NCBI GenBank assembly: GCA_003166475.1
Contig: PMVV01000315.1
Span: 1 to 39,047 of the forward strand
Origin: Bryobacterales bacterium
GTDB taxonomy: Bacteria > Acidobacteriota > Terriglobia > Bryobacterales > Bryobacteraceae
Length of the DNA: 39,047 nucleotides
Reading direction: 5' to 3'
The notes beneath the pieces were generated by a model. The model was given only the letters and a program-made list of their open reading frames with translations, was not told where the DNA came from and ran no database searches. The position numbers and the translations under genes were made by a program. This document shows, in pieces, positions 16,286-23,498 of this stretch (within the stretch, counting starts at the first letter, position 1; each line of letters begins with the position of its first letter).

Positions 16286-18627
16286 AGCGCACGGTGAAAC
16301 GCGCGGCGAAGTGGCTGAGCATCGCTTTGGCCTTGCTGTTGGTGGCCGGTATCGCCGCGCCTTACTTGAGCGGCGACCGGTTCGCCCCACGCATCCGGGC
16401 GGCGCTCGAACGCGCGCTGGGCCGCAAAGTCGAGTTGGGCGCCGTCCACTTCAGCCTGTTCGCCGGGCCGGGGTTCTCGGTCGATAACGTGGTGATCCAC
16501 GAGAATCCGGCCATCGGGATCGAGCCGATCGCCTATGTGGGATCGCTGGAAGCGGTGCCGCGGCTCACTTCTATGTTTGGCGGGCATCTGGAATTCGCAT
16601 CCATCCGGCTGGACGACGCCATCATTAACGTGGTCAAGACGGGCGGCCCTTCCGAACCGGGCCGCTGGAACTTCGAGCCGCTGCTGAACCGGTCGGTGAT
16701 CCGCGCCATTCCGGAACTGCACGTACGCTCGGGACGGATCAATTTCAAGTTCGGCGACACCAAGTCGGTCTTTTATCTGACCAATACGGACCTGGATATC
16801 GCGCCGCCATCCCACGGCGCTGCGACATGGAACGCGGAGTTCACCGGCGAACCGGCGCGCACCGACAAGCCGGCGCATGGATTCGGCGAGTTCATCGCGC
16901 GCGGCCGCTGGACGCAGACCGGCGTGGGCCGCCTGGATCTCGACGTGCGTCTGGAAAAGGGCGCCATCGGCGAGATTGTGGCGCTGGTGCACGGCTTCGA
17001 TGCGGGCATTCACGGCACCGTTGCCGCGCGGATGCACCTGGCGGGGCCACTCGACGATATCCGCATCTCCGGCGATATGGACGTGCAAGGCGTACACCGT
17101 TGGGACCGCATGCCGCCTTACGGTCAGAACTGGCCGCTGCGGCTGGCGGGGCGGCTCAACGTGCCGGCGCAGACCATTGAAATGGAGTCCAGCACGGCGG
17201 GCGGCGAAACGCTGCCGTTGGCCGTGCGATTTCGTTGTTCCGATTATCTCTCGCAGCCGCGTTGGGGTGTGGCCCTCAATTGGAATCGTTTTCCCGCGGG
17301 TCCGGTGCTGGATCTGGCCCGTCATATGGGCGCGGATTTGCCGGCCAATCTGAACATGACCGGGTCGCTCGATGGCGTGCTGGGATACTCGGGGCAGGGA
17401 AGCCTGGAAGGCGTGCTGGACTTCCACGATACGTCGATCGCCATTCCGGATTCGCCGCCCATCCGCTCCAAGCAGGCGCGCCTGGTTTTCGACGGCGGGC
17501 ACGCGAAACTGGCTCCGGCGGTGGTGCGCACGGTGCAGGACGAAACGGCGCAGTTGGAAGCCGACTACGATTGGAAGGCGCAATCGCTGGATCTGACGAT
17601 TTCGACCGATGCGATGCGCCTGGAATCGCTGCGCGCGCAAGCCGCGCTGGCTGCCATTCCGTGGCTGGAGCAGGTTTCGAGCGGGAGTTGGAAGGGCCAG
17701 CTTCGCTACCAGATGGCGGCGGCCAAGACCGGCTGGTCGGGCGCCATCGATCTGGAGGACGCGAACTTCCCATTGCCGGGGCTGGCCGAGCCGTTGGCGG
17801 TGGAGTCGGCCACGGCCCATATCGATGGGGCGCGGGTGACGCTTGATCGGATCCACGCGCAGGCCGGCAAGATCGCCGTTCAGGGCGAGTACCGCTATGA
17901 GCCGCAGATGGCCCGGCCGCATCGCCTGCGCATCAGGATTGCGGAGGCCGATTTGGCGGAGTTGGAACGATTGCTGATGCCCACGCTGCGCCATAGCCGC
18001 GGATTGATCGCGCGCGCGCTGAGCCTGGGGCGCGCAACCCTGCCCGAGTGGCTGGCGGAGCGCCACCTGGATGCCATCGTGCAGATCGGCTCACTGCAGT
18101 TGGGAGGTGCGGAGGCGCGCGACGTCCAGACGCACCTGATTTGGGACGCGGCCAAGGCCGAATTCGCGGACATCCGCGCCAGCGTGGATGGCGGCCGGGT
18201 CACGGGCGTCCTGGCAGTCGGCCTGCGCGGCGGCCGCCCCACATACCGGTTGCAGGCGCGGGCGAAGGGCGTCGCATGGAAGTCCGGCAAGGTGGATGCG
18301 GAGACGGTGTTGGAGTCGAGCGGCACGGGAGTGGAATTGCTGGCGGGTCTGCACTCCACCGGCACGTTCGTGGCGCGCGGGTTGGAGATGGATGCGCTGC
18401 CCGACCTGGGAGACGTTTCAGGGGCCTACGACCTGCGATGGGCGCGGATGGCGCCGCTGGTGCGGTTTACGGATCTGCAAATGGTGTCGGGCGAGGATAC
18501 CTATACCGGGCAGGGGGCCACGCAGGCTGACGGCCGGTTGGTGTTTCTGCTGACCAGCGGGAGCAAGGAAATGCGGGTGAGCGGCACGCTGGCGGAGTTG
18601 AGGGTGGATCAGGCGGAGGTGCGATAG
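16282..18627 (+). CDS. AsmA-like envelope protein
   Basis: This 781-residue protein has one N-terminal membrane helix (about residues 11-30) and a long beta-rich periplasmic body, as in the AsmA/YhdP/TamB superfamily that bridges inner and outer membrane in lipid transport. The signature start is visible: YLSGDRFAPRIRAALERALGRKVELGAVHFSLFAGPGFSVDNVVIHENPAIG (about 28-80), the typical AsmA opening. The rest shows amphipathic strands without catalytic motifs. It overlaps the MocA-like gene by 4 bases, although a functional link to molybdenum cofactor work is not obvious. The stop is followed by a tandem 14-bp repeat and convergent genes. Confidence 0.85.
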   Translation: MKRTVKRAAKWLSIALALLLVAGIAAPYLSGDRFAPRIRAALERALGRKVELGAVHFSLFAGPGFSVDNVVIHENPAIGIEPIAYVGSLEAVPRLTSMFGGHLEFASIRLDDAIINVVKTGGPSEPGRWNFEPLLNRSVIRAIPELHVRSGRINFKFGDTKSVFYLTNTDLDIAPPSHGAATWNAEFTGEPARTDKPAHGFGEFIARGRWTQTGVGRLDLDVRLEKGAIGEIVALVHGFDAGIHGTVAARMHLAGPLDDIRISGDMDVQGVHRWDRMPPYGQNWPLRLAGRLNVPAQTIEMESSTAGGETLPLAVRFRCSDYLSQPRWGVALNWNRFPAGPVLDLARHMGADLPANLNMTGSLDGVLGYSGQGSLEGVLDFHDTSIAIPDSPPIRSKQARLVFDGGHAKLAPAVVRTVQDETAQLEADYDWKAQSLDLTISTDAMRLESLRAQAALAAIPWLEQVSSGSWKGQLRYQMAAAKTGWSGAIDLEDANFPLPGLAEPLAVESATAHIDGARVTLDRIHAQAGKIAVQGEYRYEPQMARPHRLRIRIAEADLAELERLLMPTLRHSRGLIARALSLGRATLPEWLAERHLDAIVQIGSLQLGGAEARDVQTHLIWDAAKAEFADIRASVDGGRVTGVLAVGLRGGRPTYRLQARAKGVAWKSGKVDAETVLESSGTGVELLAGLHSTGTFVARGLEMDALPDLGDVSGAYDLRWARMAPLVRFTDLQMVSGEDTYTGQGATQADGRLVFLLTSGSKEMRVSGTLAELRVDQAEVR

Positions 18628-18634
18628 CGGGGCG

Positions 18635-18662
18635 AGCTATCAGCTTTCAGCTATCAGCTTTC
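18635..18662. repeat. Two perfect tandem 14-bp repeats
   Basis: AGCTATCAGCTTTC occurs twice without spacer. It lies between two convergent genes, and the stop codon (TGA) of the minus-strand PIN gene falls inside it. Confidence 0.8.
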
Positions 18663-19091
18663 GGGCAGAGCATCCAGCACGAGCACAGAGATCCCCGAGA
18701 TTTGTGCGAGGGCGGCGTCGTTGGTCAGGAAATGCGAGGCCCCCGACTGGATGGCCGTGGCCACTTGGATCGCGTCCGGCGTGCGCAGCCGGTGGACCGC
18801 GCGCAGCCGCGCCGCTTCCTCGGCAGCCTGCCGGTCGAACGGGATTGCGCGCAACGCTGGAGAACGAAGCAGGATGTCCCGATACGCATTGACGAGGTCC
18901 TCGCGGCCGTTGCGCAGAGGTTGCACGAGCACCTCGACCAGTGTGATAAAAGAAGTCACTAAGCGCAAGTCCCCGCGTCCGGCCGCGGCGAAGAATGGCC
19001 GGAGCTTCTCGATTCGCCCAGGGCTCTGTTCAATAAAGTAGATTAACGGCGCCGTATCCAGACCAACCGTCTTGCCCCGTAACGCGTCTAC
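18654..19091 (-). CDS. PIN-domain (VapC-type) toxin without a usual start codon
   Basis: The frame encodes a complete PIN ribonuclease domain of about 145 residues. All four acidic positions are present: Asp in GLDTAPLIYFIE, Glu in FITLVEVL, Asp in RTPDAIQVATA and Asp in FLTNDAAL. VapC enzymes cleave tRNA or rRNA and are paired with an antitoxin, which lies directly upstream. The frame opens after a TGA at 19092-19094 and reads GTA GAC GCG TTA CGG GGC. There is no ATG, GTG or TTG before the TTG at 18968, which is beyond the first catalytic aspartate. The ATG at 19095, overlapping the antitoxin stop, is in another frame and ends after 21 codons. So the toxin is either silenced by start loss, made from a rare codon, or made by frameshifting. 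The C-terminus ends inside a tandem repeat. Confidence 0.7.
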   Translation of the reverse strand, partial: VDALRGKTVGLDTAPLIYFIEQSPGRIEKLRPFFAAAGRGDLRLVTSFITLVEVLVQPLRNGREDLVNAYRDILLRSPALRAIPFDRQAAEEAARLRAVHRLRTPDAIQVATAIQSGASHFLTNDAALAQISGISVLVLDALPES

Positions 19092-19339
19092 TCATCCCAC
19101 GAGGAACGTTCCCGGCGTAGATACTCTTCCACGTCCACACCCTGCCACACTTCACGCCCCAGACCTTCGAGTTCCATTAGGCTGCGTGGCTGAGGGTCCA
19201 GTTCGGCGCTCAAGCCCGCGGCAAGCTCAGATACAAGACGCAGTTGTTCCGTAGGAGTGAGAGCCTCGACGGATCTCTTGGCGCGTTCGTACGAATTACC
19301 GGGCACCTCGCTTGCTCCCATTCCTCCAACATACTGCAT
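19088..19339 (-). CDS. Antitoxin of the PIN-toxin pair
   Basis: This small acidic protein of 83 residues has the C-terminal block RSLMELEGLGREVWQGVDVEEYLRRERSSWDE. That block is characteristic of a family of short antitoxins encoded just upstream of PIN toxins, where this tail is expected to bind the toxin. The N-terminal half (LTPTEQLRLVSELAAGLS) looks helical. The start may be the ATG at 19339 or the ATG at 19321. Its stop codon region overlaps the toxin frame by 4 bases. The antitoxin frame itself is intact. Confidence 0.75.
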   Translation of the reverse strand: MQYVGGMGASEVPGNSYERAKRSVEALTPTEQLRLVSELAAGLSAELDPQPRSLMELEGLGREVWQGVDVEEYLRRERSSWDE

Positions 19340-19377
19340 TCAAGTTCACCAGGTAATGTTTCACCGTAGCGTTGCCG

Positions 19378-19671
19378 TTAGATTGGACGGAACAAGTGCT
19401 CCAAGAGATCCGACACCTTTGCCCCCGCTCCGCCGGAATCCGCAGTTGTCCATGGCGTCCGGTAATTCGCCTGTCCGGGCGTTCCGACCCACACGTCGAT
19501 CGAATCGCCAGCAACACCGAGTGCCCGAACATGCCACGAGTCGTCCGAAAGGTTATGCGCAGTGCGAAACGCATAAAGCGCCTCCGCGATTGACCTCCCA
19601 GCATCCTCGGAAGTGCCCTCGATCCACAGGCCAGGATGTTCTGTGAAGGAAAAGAACCTCGGCGCGCCCAT
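19378..19671 (-). CDS. Small hypothetical protein
   Basis: This is a 97-residue frame starting at an ATG. I do not recognise its family. The sequence is soluble, with no signal peptide or membrane helix. Segments such as GRSIAEALYAFRTAHNLSDDSWHVRALGV look like ordinary folded protein rather than a shadow frame. It sits between the PIN-toxin pair and an HNH-like relic, both on the same strand, so it may be part of the same accessory patch. Function unknown. Confidence 0.45.
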   Translation of the reverse strand: MGAPRFFSFTEHPGLWIEGTSEDAGRSIAEALYAFRTAHNLSDDSWHVRALGVAGDSIDVWVGTPGQANYRTPWTTADSGGAGAKVSDLLEHLFRPI

Positions 19672-19711
19672 GAGGACATCCTATCGCGGCGGCGTCTGGC
19701 GGAGGCCACGT

Positions 19712-20104
19712 CTACAGGCGATTCTGTGGCAGCGTGCGGACTCTTCGAACAGGTTGACCTTCAATCTGTAATGAGCGCCGTACGCGCGCGGGCTGCCTGT
19801 GCATGCGCGCGCCCTGCGCCTGCCTTTCCACCTTCTTCTTGATTTCGTGGAAAGTCGCGCAGAGCAGTTGAAAACGAGAGGAGCCACGTAAAATCTCATA
19901 GCAGATCTGCAACTGTGAGTCGGTGCCTTTGCTGCGCGCTTCGGAGCCGCCTCCGGCGATATGATCGAACTGCAAGCCCCTCTCGTCGTTGCACCCAATT
20001 GTGCCGTCCTCATTGTGCCAACGGCACGGCAGAAAGACGACGGTCCCGTCTTCGGCACGACAGGTAGCCCCAGCGCAGCGCCCGCCTAGTCTTTGTATTG
20101 GCAT
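19712..20104 (-). CDS. HNH-endonuclease-like protein, probably degenerate
   Basis: This 130-residue frame has CNDERGLQFDHIAGGGSEAR followed after about 30 residues by FQLLCATFHEIKKK. The spacing and the LQxDHxxGGG...LLCAxCH..K pattern match small HNH-type zinc nucleases. The second cysteine of the CAxC pair is replaced by Phe, and the tail (MHRQPARVRRSLQIEGQPVRRVRTLPQNRL) looks like out-of-frame sequence, suggesting a frameshifted or decaying gene. The first zinc pair may be in GGRCAGATCR. Activity is doubtful. Confidence 0.5.
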   Translation of the reverse strand: MPIQRLGGRCAGATCRAEDGTVVFLPCRWHNEDGTIGCNDERGLQFDHIAGGGSEARSKGTDSQLQICYEILRGSSRFQLLCATFHEIKKKVERQAQGARMHRQPARVRRSLQIEGQPVRRVRTLPQNRL

Positions 20105-20202
20105 CTAGCTAGGCGAACGCGTCGTCTTTGCAGCGTATTCTTATTCTCGGGCATGTCCGCATCAAGCCAAGATTGCGCCGCCCAGCGTGCAGCTAGCGAA
20201 GA

Positions 20203-20245
20203 AGCCGGCTTGAGAGGCCGGCTGCAGGCCGAGGGCCTGCCCCAC
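20203..20245. repeat. Two-hairpin repeat, copy F
   Basis: AGCCGGC / GCCGGCT (7-bp stem, loop containing TTGAGA), then GCAGGCC-GAG-GGCCTGC (7-bp perfect stem), then CCCAC. The CCCAC end is 6 bases from the stop codon of the minus-strand Spt-like gene at 20252. It probably ends or stabilises the transcript of the sphingolipid operon. Confidence 0.85.
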
Positions 20246-20251
20246 AGCCTA

Positions 20252-21517
20252 TCAGAACTCGATTTCGAGGCGCTTGGCGACGCGGTCTAGCGTATCCACC
20301 AGGCGCTCGACTTGGCGCTCGGTATGCGCGGCGGTGCAGGAGATGCGCAGCAGGTTCTGCGCGGCGGCGGGGCGCAGGACGGGGTTGATATAGATGCCTT
20401 CCTCCAGCAGCGCTTTGCAGAGGTGGCAGAGGTCGACTTCGTTCTCGACCACCACCGGCACGATGGCGGTCTCGCCATCCAGCACCGGAAAGCCGCAGAG
20501 ACGCAGTTCCTTGCGCAGGTGCCCGGCGATATGCAGCAGGCGCTGCTGGCGTTCGGGTTCCTTGCGCATCACCTCCAGCGAGGCGGCCACGGCGGCCACC
20601 GATGCGGGCGGCAGGCTGGCCGAAAACACGAAGGGCCGCGCGGTGTGCTTCAGGTAATCGACAACCTCCTTGGTGGAGGCCACGAAGCCGCCGACCGAAG
20701 CCAGCGACTTGCTGAACGTGCCCATGATGATGTCGATATCGTCCAGCACGCCCAAGTGCTCGGCGGCGCCTGCGCCGGTGGCTCCCAACACGCCGATGCC
20801 GTGCGCTTCATCCACGTAGATGCGCGCGCCGTAAGGCTTGGCCAGGTTCACGATGCCGCGCAGGTCCGCGATATCGCCCTCCATGCTGAAGACGCCTTCG
20901 GAAACGATCAGGATGCGTTCTTCCGGCGGGCAGTTTTCGAGACACCGTTCCAGGTGTTCGAGATCGTTGTGGCGGAAGCGCACGGTGCGCGCCGTGGAGC
21001 GTAAGGCGCCCTCCACCAGACTGGCGTGCAGATTGTGATCGCACAGCAGGGCGTCGCCTTTTTCGGCGAGCGCTGCGAGGGACGCGTAATTGGCCTGGAA
21101 GCCGGTGCCGAAAATGACGGCCGCTTCCTTGTGCACGAAAGCCGCCAACTCGGCTTCCAGCTTTACGTGCACGTCCAGAGTGCCGTTGAGCAGGCGCGAG
21201 CCGCTGCATCCGCTGCCATACTTCCGCACAGCTTCGATGGCGGCTTCTTTCACCTTGGGGTGCGTGATCAAGTCCAGATAATCGTTGGAGCCGAACATCA
21301 GCACCTTACGGTTACCCATGCGGACCTCGCCGGGCCCGCAGCCTTCGCGCTGGCTGAAGACTTCGAAATACATGTACAATCCGGCGGCCTGCAGGTCGCC
21401 AGGACGCGTAAAATTCCGGCACTTGTCGAAGAGGTCGGTGGACCGGGTATGGCTTCCCCCGTTCTTCCGGCTCTGTGTGACGGTGGTCGAAGAGCTGCGC
21501 ATCGTTCTCAATTCCAT
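20252..21517 (-). CDS. spt: Alpha-oxoamine synthase, probable serine palmitoyltransferase
   Basis: This is a PLP enzyme of the alpha-oxoamine synthase family with 421 residues. The family condenses an acyl-CoA or acyl-ACP with an amino acid (BioF, KBL, ALAS, Spt). Visible parts are SNDYLDL (77-83), HNLHAS (161-166), SEGVFSMEGD (206-215), DEAHGIGVLG (236-245) and the PLP-lysine loop GTFSKSLASVGG (Lys270). By itself the sequence fits several members. The call of Spt (L-serine plus palmitoyl thioester to 3-ketosphinganine) rests on its neighbours: a GNAT N-acyltransferase, an epimerase-like reductase and a PAP2 enzyme in one operon, and no biotin or threonine-degradation genes. The ATG at 21517 overlaps the upstream gene by 10 bases; a second ATG lies at 21502. 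Confidence 0.85.
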   Translation of the reverse strand: MELRTMRSSSTTVTQSRKNGGSHTRSTDLFDKCRNFTRPGDLQAAGLYMYFEVFSQREGCGPGEVRMGNRKVLMFGSNDYLDLITHPKVKEAAIEAVRKYGSGCSGSRLLNGTLDVHVKLEAELAAFVHKEAAVIFGTGFQANYASLAALAEKGDALLCDHNLHASLVEGALRSTARTVRFRHNDLEHLERCLENCPPEERILIVSEGVFSMEGDIADLRGIVNLAKPYGARIYVDEAHGIGVLGATGAGAAEHLGVLDDIDIIMGTFSKSLASVGGFVASTKEVVDYLKHTARPFVFSASLPPASVAAVAASLEVMRKEPERQQRLLHIAGHLRKELRLCGFPVLDGETAIVPVVVENEVDLCHLCKALLEEGIYINPVLRPAAAQNLLRISCTAAHTERQVERLVDTLDRVAKRLEIEF

Positions 21518-22623
21518 TCGTAGATTCGGTACGTTTTGTATTTTATTGCGCCCATAGCTTTCAGGGAGCGGTTCATTAGTACATTATCTTCCAATATCCA
21601 GGACATCTCACTGTGTCCAAAGCCCAGCCGCCGGGCGTTGCGGATCAACTCGGCGTAAAATCCGGCGGCCACGCCGAGCGTGCGGTACTCCTCCTCGACA
21701 CCCAGGAGGATCACCCGCAATTCTTTGATCAATCGTTGATGATACAGGATTTTGAAGAGTCCCAGCGGAAACAGTTTACCGCCGGCATGTTTCAGAGCCC
21801 GATTGATGTTGGGCAGGGCCAACGCGAAACCCACGGCGCGCCCCTCGACCTCGCCGATGAGCACCAATTCCGGCTTCAGAATCTGCTTCATCTCGGCGGC
21901 TTCATGCAGAAACTCCTCGCGCGTCATGGGGACGTAGCCCCAATTGCGCGCCCACGTTTCCATGTAGAGTTTCCAGATCGTCTGGGCTTCCTGGTCGAAC
22001 TGCTTCATGCGGATGGTGCGGATGGCCACGCCCTGGCTGCCGGCCGAGCGCCGCGCCACGCGTTCCACCTTAGCGCCATTCACCTCGGTGGGGGTGGACC
22101 AATAGGCGAAGAGGTCCTTGGCCTTGCGCAGCCCCAGCGCTTCCATCATGCGGGGATAGCTGGGCGAGTTGTAGGTCATCATGATGTTGGGGCTGGAGTC
22201 GAAACCCTCCACCAGCATGCCGCACTCATAATTCGTAGAGGGATTCATGGGGCCGAGAATGACCTTCGCGCCACGCTCCAGCAGCCACTTGCGAGCGGCT
22301 TCCATGACCCCGCGGGCCACCTCCAGATCGTCCACCGATTCGAAGAAACCGAAGAATCCGGCGTCTTGTTTGTGAAACTCGTTATAGTTGCGGTCCACGA
22401 TGGCGGCCACACGGCCGCAGACCTGCCCATCCCGGCGCGCCAGAAAGCACTGCATGTCGGCGTGCGCGTAGAACGGATGCTTGGCGGTGTTCAGCAGTTC
22501 CTTTTGGGCTATACGTAACGGAGGCACCCAGTAGGGGTGGTGGCGGTACAGCCGGTACGGAAGGTCCACAAACTGCGCCAGCGCTTGTTTATCGTGAACC
22601 GCGACGATTTCTACGTCTGCCAA
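21508..22623 (-). CDS. GNAT-fold N-acyltransferase, bCerS-like ceramide synthase candidate
   Basis: This 371-residue cytoplasmic protein has a GNAT-type architecture. An N-terminal half (FVDLPYRLYRHHPYWVPPLR, GRVAAIVDRNYNEFH, GFFGFFESVDD, ARKWLLERGAKVILGPMNPSTNYECGMLVEG) resembles the large uncharacterised GNAT group that includes the Caulobacter bacterial ceramide synthase. A second half carries GEVEGRAVGFALALPNIN and LGVEEEYRTLGVAAGFYAELIRNARRLGF, a typical acyl-CoA loop region. Proposed role: N-acylation of sphinganine or 3-ketosphinganine. The start is TTG at 22623, directly after the PAP2 stop and with AAGGAG eight bases upstream. It overlaps the Spt-like gene. The assignment is by context and general resemblance, not by alignment. 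Confidence 0.75.
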   Translation of the reverse strand: MADVEIVAVHDKQALAQFVDLPYRLYRHHPYWVPPLRIAQKELLNTAKHPFYAHADMQCFLARRDGQVCGRVAAIVDRNYNEFHKQDAGFFGFFESVDDLEVARGVMEAARKWLLERGAKVILGPMNPSTNYECGMLVEGFDSSPNIMMTYNSPSYPRMMEALGLRKAKDLFAYWSTPTEVNGAKVERVARRSAGSQGVAIRTIRMKQFDQEAQTIWKLYMETWARNWGYVPMTREEFLHEAAEMKQILKPELVLIGEVEGRAVGFALALPNINRALKHAGGKLFPLGLFKILYHQRLIKELRVILLGVEEEYRTLGVAAGFYAELIRNARRLGFGHSEMSWILEDNVLMNRSLKAMGAIKYKTYRIYEWN

Positions 22624-23457
22624 CTATGCGGCTCCTTTGCCCAAGATTCGGTATAACGGCGGTGCGATCAGCACCAGAAGACCGGCCACGGCGGCCCCGG
22701 CCAGCAGGTCGATGGTGTAATGGTATCGAAGATAAACTGTAGCAGAAATGATGGACAAGGTATAGGCGAAATAGATCCAAAATAGCCGCTTGGAGATCAG
22801 GCGACTGCCCCACCACGCCAGGATGGTGAGTTCGGTGTGGCCGCTGGGAAAGCAATCCCAGGCCTTGGATTCCAGCCGGTCGAGGGTTAACTGTAGCACA
22901 CGAGTGACCCACAGTCCACGCAGATCGGCAGTTTGCAGGTTCCGCAAGAAAAAGCGGGGACCGCGGGCGGGCACCAGCACATAGCCCACATAAGACACCA
23001 GGAAGCCCAGGGCGATCAGAAATGCGTAGAAGCGAAAGTCGGCGTAGCGGGCGCGCCACCACAGCAGACAAGCGATGAACAGCACGGCAGGCACGAACAG
23101 GGTATAAACAATTTGTAAGTATTCCGTGAGGATAGGCGTATAAATGCGTTCCAGCCAAACGGTGGGATGGACACCCCACACGCGGTAATCCAGATGCGCC
23201 AGTTCGGCATCCGCCCGCCACCCGCGCAGCGACGGCATGAGCACGGCCATTTCCCGGTAGCACCAGGCCACATAGGGCAGGGGATACCAGTGCCGGAAGA
23301 TCCAACTGGCGCGTCCTGTGGCGCGGATCGCCCAAATGGCCAGCGCAATGGCGGCGAGGTGCCAGGCGAGCAGCCACGCCGGTTCCGGCAGGCGGTTCCA
23401 GAACCACAAGATGGCGACGGTGGCCGCGGCGTAATAAGGGAGCACCACCTTATCCAC
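22624..23457 (-). CDS. PAP2-family membrane enzyme, candidate sphingolipid headgroup transferase
   Basis: With GTG at 23457 the protein has 277 residues and about six membrane helices. It carries PARGPR (163-168), FPSGHTE (203-209) and RYHYTIDLLAG (244-254), the three PAP2 signatures. His207, His246 and Asp250 are in catalytic positions. The last motif, HYTID, is the form seen in sphingomyelin synthases and in inositol-phosphoceramide synthase-type PAP2 proteins. In an operon with Spt-, CerR- and bCerS-like genes, a role in adding or removing a phosphate-linked ceramide headgroup is plausible; phosphatidate or undecaprenyl phosphatase activity is the alternative. Upstream in-frame codons come from hairpin repeat G, so the exact start is uncertain. 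It abuts the next gene without spacing. Confidence 0.8.
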   Translation of the reverse strand: MDKVVLPYYAAATVAILWFWNRLPEPAWLLAWHLAAIALAIWAIRATGRASWIFRHWYPLPYVAWCYREMAVLMPSLRGWRADAELAHLDYRVWGVHPTVWLERIYTPILTEYLQIVYTLFVPAVLFIACLLWWRARYADFRFYAFLIALGFLVSYVGYVLVPARGPRFFLRNLQTADLRGLWVTRVLQLTLDRLESKAWDCFPSGHTELTILAWWGSRLISKRLFWIYFAYTLSIISATVYLRYHYTIDLLAGAAVAGLLVLIAPPLYRILGKGAA

Positions 23458-23470
23458 CGGCCACAAGCCG

Positions 23471-23494
23471 GACAGGCCAGGAGGCCTGTCCCAC
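23471..23494. repeat. Hairpin repeat, copy G (single hairpin)
   Basis: GACAGGCC-AGGA-GGCCTGTC is an 8-bp perfect stem followed by CCCAC. It begins 4 bases after the minus-strand stop codon of the CerR-like gene at 23499 and lies directly before the PAP2 gene. Compared with the other second hairpins, one C/G pair has become T/A on both sides. Confidence 0.8.
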
Positions 23495-23498
23495 GTAT

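Noticed and set aside
16252-18066. Minus-strand open frame of 604 codons opposite the AsmA-like gene
   Set aside because: High GC third positions of the AsmA-like gene keep the antisense frame open; the Arg/His/Gln-rich translation matches no family.
20252-21517. BioF (biotin) or KBL (threonine breakdown) identity for the alpha-oxoamine synthase
   Set aside because: The fold fits, but there are no biotin genes and no threonine dehydrogenase nearby, whereas all neighbours fit sphingolipid synthesis.
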